From Phytophthora quininea (taxonomy: Eukaryota; Oomycota; Peronosporomycetes; Peronosporales; Peronosporaceae): 64,000 nucleotides of DNA. Shown piece by piece: positions 62,755 through 64,000 of the stretch; within the stretch, counting starts at the first letter, position 1, and every line of letters begins with the position of its first letter. The position numbers and the translations under genes were made by a program. The notes below the pieces were generated by a model, which saw only the letters and a program-made list of their open reading frames with translations, made no database searches and was not told the origin of the DNA. The stretch is from contig JAAVTG010000117.1 in NCBI GenBank assembly GCA_011947345.1, forward strand, positions 124,001 to 188,000. Direction: 5' to 3'.

Positions 62755-64000
62755 GTGTGGTTTGAGTCCCGTTGGAATCGAGGGCTACAAGCTGCAGAGA
62801 GTCGTTCCTGGAGTGTGGGGAAGTTGGTGCATACAGAGCCTCATTACCGTCGATACCAGTTTTGCTTGGCTCTCGTTGCAGCTGCTCATCGACCAGACCG
62901 AGTTTTGATTGTGCGGCTATTGAAGCAGTTCGCAGACTGCCCCATTGACAAGAGAGTGATTGCCGAAGTAGCTGTCGGTGGTCACTTGTGGCTATTGCAA
63001 TTGCTTGAGGAAGTTCGAGGTACCATTCGTTGGGGAAAGTCCTGCTTGGTGCACGCTGCAACGAGCCGGCACTGGGACCTGATGCGGTGGCTGAATCTAC
63101 GTGCCAGCTCCCAGAGATCAAGGGTGAAGAGCAACAAGCTAATACAAGCAGCGATCTCCCAAGGCGACCTCAAACAAGTGAAATTGTTGATCGCCAAGGG
63201 TTTTGCGGGTTCAGAGCGTATCGATCTGCCACATGACACTCCAAAGGAGTTGCTGCAATATCTGGATCAACGCTATGGACCCCAGATACCAGCACTTGGT
63301 CCTTTGGCACTTGAGCGTCCCGCAAGAACGGGAGATATCGAGCTAGTGCGGTGGGCAGCATATCACTACAGTACAGCTAATACTGATACACGCACTTCCC
63401 GCGCTTACGCTGCAGCGTTGAACAGTGCTGCCGTGTATGGCCACCAATTGATAGTGCAGTGGCTGATCTCCCGAATGGAAGAGCTGAGCTTTGCAACACG
63501 TCTGTCCACAGTCGTATCTGCTGCGTCAAAAGCGGCAAGCTTAACGTCGTCCAGTGGTTGTACAACAAATGTGGGAATGATCCGAACGCTGATCTCTATC
63601 GAGGCCAAGTAACATTTGTCAGTATGGACACTGTGGCTTCCAATGAACACCTCAAGACACTTCAGTTCCTGCATCTTGTTGACGGATCACTCCAAGAGCG
63701 AGGAATCGTTTGAGATGCACAGCGAATGCTATGAACGACGTAGCAGCTAATGGTCATTTGGATGTCGTCAAGTGGTTGCACGAAAACCGCCGCGAGGGAC
63801 GCACGACTGCTGCTATGGACAACGCCTCGATAAATGGCCATTTGAACGTCGAGTGGCTGCATGATAATTGCAGCGAAGGATGTACGTCAGCTGCTATCGG
63901 TGGGGCAGCAGGCAAAGGTCATTTCGATCTGGTGCGATGGCTGTGCGCCAATCGATCGACACGAGTTACCATGGTGACCGTACAGAAAGTGGTAAGTCTC
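62755..64000 (+). pseudogene. Ankyrin-repeat protein, runs off the window, frameshifted
   Basis: The first frame (62755-63612, 285 residues) contains SVGKLVHTEPHYRRYQF, shared with the gene at 40834. Ankyrin-like helix pairs follow: AEVAVGGHLWLLQLLEEV, AATSRHWDLMRWL, AISQGDLKQVKLLIAKG and ARTGDIELVRWAAYH. Near 63530 the pattern moves to the next frame (AKSGKLNVVQWLYNK is part of it) and near 63715 to the third. There the repeats become typical (DVAANGHLDVVKWLHENRRE, then NASINGHLNVEWLHD, then GKGHFDLVRWLCANR) up to the window end. One repeat is short by one residue (NVEWLH). The two frameshifts suggest decay or sequence error. The start codon is uncertain. Confidence 0.65.

Noticed and set aside
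1..64000. CRISPR array, operon or bacterial-type ribosome-binding sites
   Set aside because: No regularly spaced repeats. The gene content, intron signs and mobile elements are eukaryotic, so such features are not expected.
1..64000. tRNA, rRNA or other RNA genes
   Set aside because: No cloverleaf or rRNA-like sequence could be recognised by eye. A tRNAscan or Rfam search would be needed to exclude small ones.

Overview
The window looks like a repeat-rich, gene-sparse region of an oomycete genome, most likely Phytophthora or a close relative. The evidence is two secreted RXLR-type effector genes (one a variant, plus a broken paralog), three Crinkler-like genes carrying an RHS-type P-loop NTPase region, several oomycete-style ankyrin-repeat genes, and a retroelement set (Ty3/gypsy, Ty1/copia, DIRS-like, LINE, MULE, pogo) typical of these genomes. 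Identification rests on remembered family motifs. No database search was run, and I do not name a species.

Layout. 0.5-2.1 kb: decayed PiggyBac-like transposase joined to a YqaJ-like nuclease region. 3.8-6.0 kb: Ty3/gypsy remnant (LTR, gag, protease). 8.5-10.3 kb: Ty1/copia integrase and start of reverse transcriptase. 11.1-27.2 kb: one ankyrin-repeat gene split by a 15.45-kb insertion on the minus strand. The insertion is a LINE with a 16-bp target-site duplication, and a DIRS-like tyrosine-recombinase retrotransposon (about 12.6-17.8 kb) sits inside it. 29-34 kb: Myb/SANT-like fragment, an RXLR effector and two broken Crinkler-like genes. 34.8-36.9 kb: an oomycete leucine-rich family gene with frameshifts. 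38-46 kb: an RXLR-variant effector, a LINE fragment, an ankyrin-like gene, a large multi-pass membrane protein, and relics of their paralogs. 47-48.6 kb: a third Crinkler-like gene. 48.9-53.5 kb: a secreted protein with three jacalin-like lectin domains, broken by a 1.4-kb LTR miniature element. 55.1-58.2 kb: a MULE whose right terminal repeat was hit by a pogo-like element. 58.3-59.6 kb: an endonuclease/exonuclease/phosphatase plus jacalin protein. 60.6-62.1 kb: a sugar transporter. 62.8-64.0 kb: an ankyrin-repeat gene running off the window.

The likely intact or nearly intact host genes are the RXLR gene at 30195, the RXLR-variant at 38955, the membrane protein at 42475, the phosphatase-lectin gene at 58288 and the sugar transporter. 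Many other genes differ from an open frame by single-base shifts, some at or next to short G/C runs. Those shifts could be real decay or assembly error, and the window alone cannot decide. The best-supported structural results are three nested insertions whose target duplications can be read directly: LINE in ankyrin gene, LTR element in lectin gene, and pogo element in MULE terminal repeat.
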